From an uncultured Anaerococcus sp. (GTDB lineage Bacteria; Bacillota; Clostridia; Tissierellales; Peptoniphilaceae), in the NCBI GenBank assembly GCA_902465755.1, contig CABQOK010000068.1:1-7174 (forward strand): a DNA stretch of 7,174 nt, read 5' to 3'. Shown here one piece after another: positions 5,479 through 7,174 of the stretch (its first letter is position 1; each line of letters begins with the position of its first letter). The notes under the pieces are model-generated. The model made no database searches. It had not been told where the DNA came from and saw only the letters and a list, made by a program, of their open reading frames with translations. Made by a program: the position numbers and the translations under genes.

Positions 5479-5484
5479 TACTAA
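5469..5484. promoter_or_regulatory. MarR-type operator palindrome
   Basis: TTAGTAA (5469-5475), two A, and TTACTAA (5478-5484) form a perfect 16-bp palindrome that contains the -10 box and ends next to +1. Size, AT-richness and symmetry are typical of MarR-family sites. A second inverted repeat, CTAAC-AGT-GTTAG (5481-5493), overlaps its right arm. Binding by the adjacent MarR protein would shut off its own operon. Confidence 0.7.
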
Positions 5485-5507
5485 CAGTGTTAGCTAAAGG
5501 AGTTTTT

Positions 5508-5990
5508 ATGGATGCTGATTTAGTTCAAAGATTGATTAGAAGTTTATATAAAATAGGCCACGGTAACTCTAGTAAGGAGTTACACAATTCGGTCAGAGGT
5601 GAGAATATGGCCCTAGCTTTAATTAGCAAAAATAAAGGGTCTATCTACCCTAAGGATATCGAGAAAGTGATGGGTATATCTAGTGCTAGAGTCTCTAAGA
5701 TTATCAAGGGGCTCGAAGAGAAAGACCTCGTCATAAGAAAGCCCGACGAGGAAGATAAAAGAAAAACACTAGTTATCCTTACAGAGCGCGGAAAGAAGTT
5801 TGAAAATCTCAGAAAAGAAAAGATTAATTTTACTCTTGCTACAATGCTAGAGCTTCTAGGAGAAGAAGATGGGGCCGATTTTGTAAGAATAATAGAAAAA
5901 ATTGAAAAGTCAATGCCTGAAATAAGAAAAATATGTGAAAAAGAATTTGGAGATTCAGCTTATGATAAAGATTTTGAAATATTTAAATAA
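5508..5990 (+). CDS. MarR family transcriptional regulator
   Basis: Winged helix-turn-helix repressor of 160 residues, expected to act as a dimer on the palindrome over its own promoter and to release DNA on binding a drug or phenolic ligand. The recognition region is about residues 48-72 (PKDIEKVMGISSARVSKIIKG is split across it). The wing carries the D-x-R-like segment DEEDKRK (80-86) and ends at LTERG (91-95). N- and C-terminal helices supply the dimer interface. I chose ATG 5508 because AAGGAG (5497-5502) lies 5 nt upstream; the frame is open to GTG 5487, but that start has no ribosome binding site and sits about two bases after the predicted transcript start. The end overlaps the ABC transporter gene by 29 bp, so the two are one operon and the exporter is the likely target. 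The ligand is unknown. Confidence 0.92.
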   Translation: MDADLVQRLIRSLYKIGHGNSSKELHNSVRGENMALALISKNKGSIYPKDIEKVMGISSARVSKIIKGLEEKDLVIRKPDEEDKRKTLVILTERGKKFENLRKEKINFTLATMLELLGEEDGADFVRIIEKIEKSMPEIRKICEKEFGDSAYDKDFEIFK

Positions 5991-7174
5991 AAAACAAGGT
6001 CTTCAAATATTTATAAGTCTACTCTTTATAGTAGCTTCTGTGTATTTGGACCTAAAGATTCCTGACTATATGGCCAAGATTACCATGTATGTCCAAACCC
6101 CTGGCCATAGTGTAAGTGAAATCATAGGAGAGGGTAAGTGGATGATCCTATGCGCCTTGGCTTCTCTCCTATCCGCTGTTTTAGTGGGTTACCTATCAAG
6201 TGTAATTGCTTCGTCATTTTCGAGAGATCTAAGATCAAGGCTTTTTGCCAAGGTAGAATCTTTCTCCCAAAAGGAAATTAACGAGTTTTCGACTGCAAGT
6301 CTTATAACAAGATCAACAAACGACATCACCCAAATACAAATGGCGATTATAATGGGCCTACAAATCCTAATCAAGGCTCCAATCATGGCTATTTGGGCTA
6401 TTACAAAAATCTATAACAAAGGCTTTGAGTGGACTGTCGCTACAGCTATCACTCTTCTAATTCTTATACTCTTTGTCGCTGTAATTATGATTTTGGTTAT
6501 GCCTAAGTTTAAGATAATGCAAACTCTAACGGATAATATCAACAGGGTCTTGAGAGAGAATTTGACAGGACTTTCTGTAATAAGGGCCTACAATTCCGAA
6601 AGCTACAGGGAAGATAAATTTGCTAAGGCCAATGAAGAATTGACCCAGACCCAACTTTTTACAAGTAAGCTAATGGCTACACTCTTTCCTACAATTAACC
6701 TTGCCATGTCTATCCTTACCCTTGTGATTTATTTTATAGGGGCAGGACTAATCAGCGGGGCTGGTCTTATGGATAAGTACAGCTTATTTTCCGATATGGT
6801 CGTATTTTCTTCATACGCCATGCAAGTTATCATGTCCTTTATGATGATGAGTATGATTTTTATAATGCTACCAAGGGCGGAAGTTTCTGCAAGCCGTATC
6901 AATGAAGTCCTAGATACCAAGCTTTCCATTGTAGATGGATCTAGAAAAGAAGCTGGCAAAGATTGTCCTTATATCATAGAGTTTGATAATGTATCCTTCA
7001 AATACCAGGACTCAGAACAATATATCCTAAAAGATTTAAATTTAAAAATAAAAGAAGGCGAGAAGGTCGCCATAATTGGATCTACTGGATCAGGCAAAAG
7101 CACAATCTTAAATCTCTTGATGAGGTTTTACGATCCTAGCGAGGGATCTATCAAGATAGATGGCCTTGATATTA
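5962..7174 (+). CDS. ABC exporter, fused membrane and ATPase domains, 3' end outside the window
   Basis: Multidrug-type ABC half-transporter; 404 residues are visible of about 580 usual. The frame starts inside the MarR gene: ATG 5962 has GGAG (5949-5952) 9 nt upstream and overlaps it by 29 bp; TTG 5974 is a weaker alternative. The type I exporter membrane domain has helix 1 at about 14-31 and helix 2 at about 60-80, then the typical FSRDLRSRLFAKV and LITRSTNDITQIQ segments. RENLTGLSVIRAY (198-210) is the conserved intracellular-loop signature. The ATPase domain begins near IEFDNVSFKYQD, with an aromatic A-loop tyrosine, and contains Walker A GSTGSGKST (373-381). The Q-loop, signature motif, Walker B and H-loop lie beyond the edge, so catalytic competence cannot be judged. 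In Firmicutes a MarR gene followed by such a protein usually precedes a second half-transporter, forming a heterodimer; that gene would be downstream. Confidence 0.93.
   Translation, partial: MIKILKYLNKKQGLQIFISLLFIVASVYLDLKIPDYMAKITMYVQTPGHSVSEIIGEGKWMILCALASLLSAVLVGYLSSVIASSFSRDLRSRLFAKVESFSQKEINEFSTASLITRSTNDITQIQMAIIMGLQILIKAPIMAIWAITKIYNKGFEWTVATAITLLILILFVAVIMILVMPKFKIMQTLTDNINRVLRENLTGLSVIRAYNSESYREDKFAKANEELTQTQLFTSKLMATLFPTINLAMSILTLVIYFIGAGLISGAGLMDKYSLFSDMVVFSSYAMQVIMSFMMMSMIFIMLPRAEVSASRINEVLDTKLSIVDGSRKEAGKDCPYIIEFDNVSFKYQDSEQYILKDLNLKIKEGEKVAIIGSTGSGKSTILNLLMRFYDPSEGSIKIDGLDI

Noticed and set aside
5487..5507. Upstream GTG start for the MarR gene adding seven residues
   Set aside because: It has no ribosome binding site and lies about two bases from the predicted transcript start, whereas ATG 5508 has AAGGAG at 5 nt. 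The added residues are the ribosome binding site read as protein.
6189..6959. Minus-strand frames at 6189-6386 and 6729-6959
   Set aside because: Both are antisense to the ABC exporter membrane domain, which reads open throughout in the plus strand.
1..7174. CRISPR array, insertion sequence, riboswitch or phage genes
   Set aside because: I saw no regularly spaced repeats, transposase or integrase motifs, long structured leaders or phage proteins. All leaders here are short.

Overview
The window looks like chromosomal DNA from a low-GC, Gram-positive anaerobe of the Firmicutes. The Tissierellia/Peptoniphilaceae (Anaerococcus-like) is my best guess from the protein families and codon use; I could not test this. 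Supporting signs are AT-rich intergenic DNA, strong AGGAGG-type ribosome binding sites, sigma-A promoters with 16-18 bp spacers, an encoded CCA end on the tRNA, and stem-plus-T-run terminators.

Layout. (1) Bases 1-1366, minus strand: a cardiolipin synthase (cls) whose 3' end lies outside the window. (2) A 93-bp divergent promoter region. (3) Bases 1460-3562, plus strand: a two-gene operon with a pyridoxamine/pyridoxal kinase-family protein and a MATE efflux transporter, closed by a hairpin terminator. (4) Bases 3683-3758: tRNA-Ala(GGC) with its own promoter and terminator. (5) Bases 3942-5347: two complete type II toxin-antitoxin modules facing each other. These are relB/dinJ-yafQ on the plus strand and hicA-hicB on the minus strand. 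Each has its own promoter and candidate operator, and two terminators lie back to back between them. (6) Bases 5450-7174, plus strand: a MarR-family repressor with a palindrome over its -10 box, followed by an overlapping ABC exporter gene cut by the window end.

How the genes work together. The kinase and transporter are probably co-transcribed, though no shared pathway is evident. The two toxin-antitoxin pairs are both RNA-targeting systems with DNA-binding antitoxins, and together form a small accessory islet between housekeeping genes. The MarR protein very likely represses its own promoter and the ABC exporter behind it, as in many drug-responsive MarR-ABC operons.

Every gene belongs to a known family, and I found no clear new system. 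The most interesting points are regulatory: an anti-Shine-Dalgarno arm that can hide the hicB ribosome binding site, a cls promoter that predicts a leaderless mRNA, and a MarR operator sitting on its own -10 box. No gene-free stretch exceeds 300 bases; the longest (3759-3997 and 5297-5507) are covered by the promoter, operator and terminator entries.
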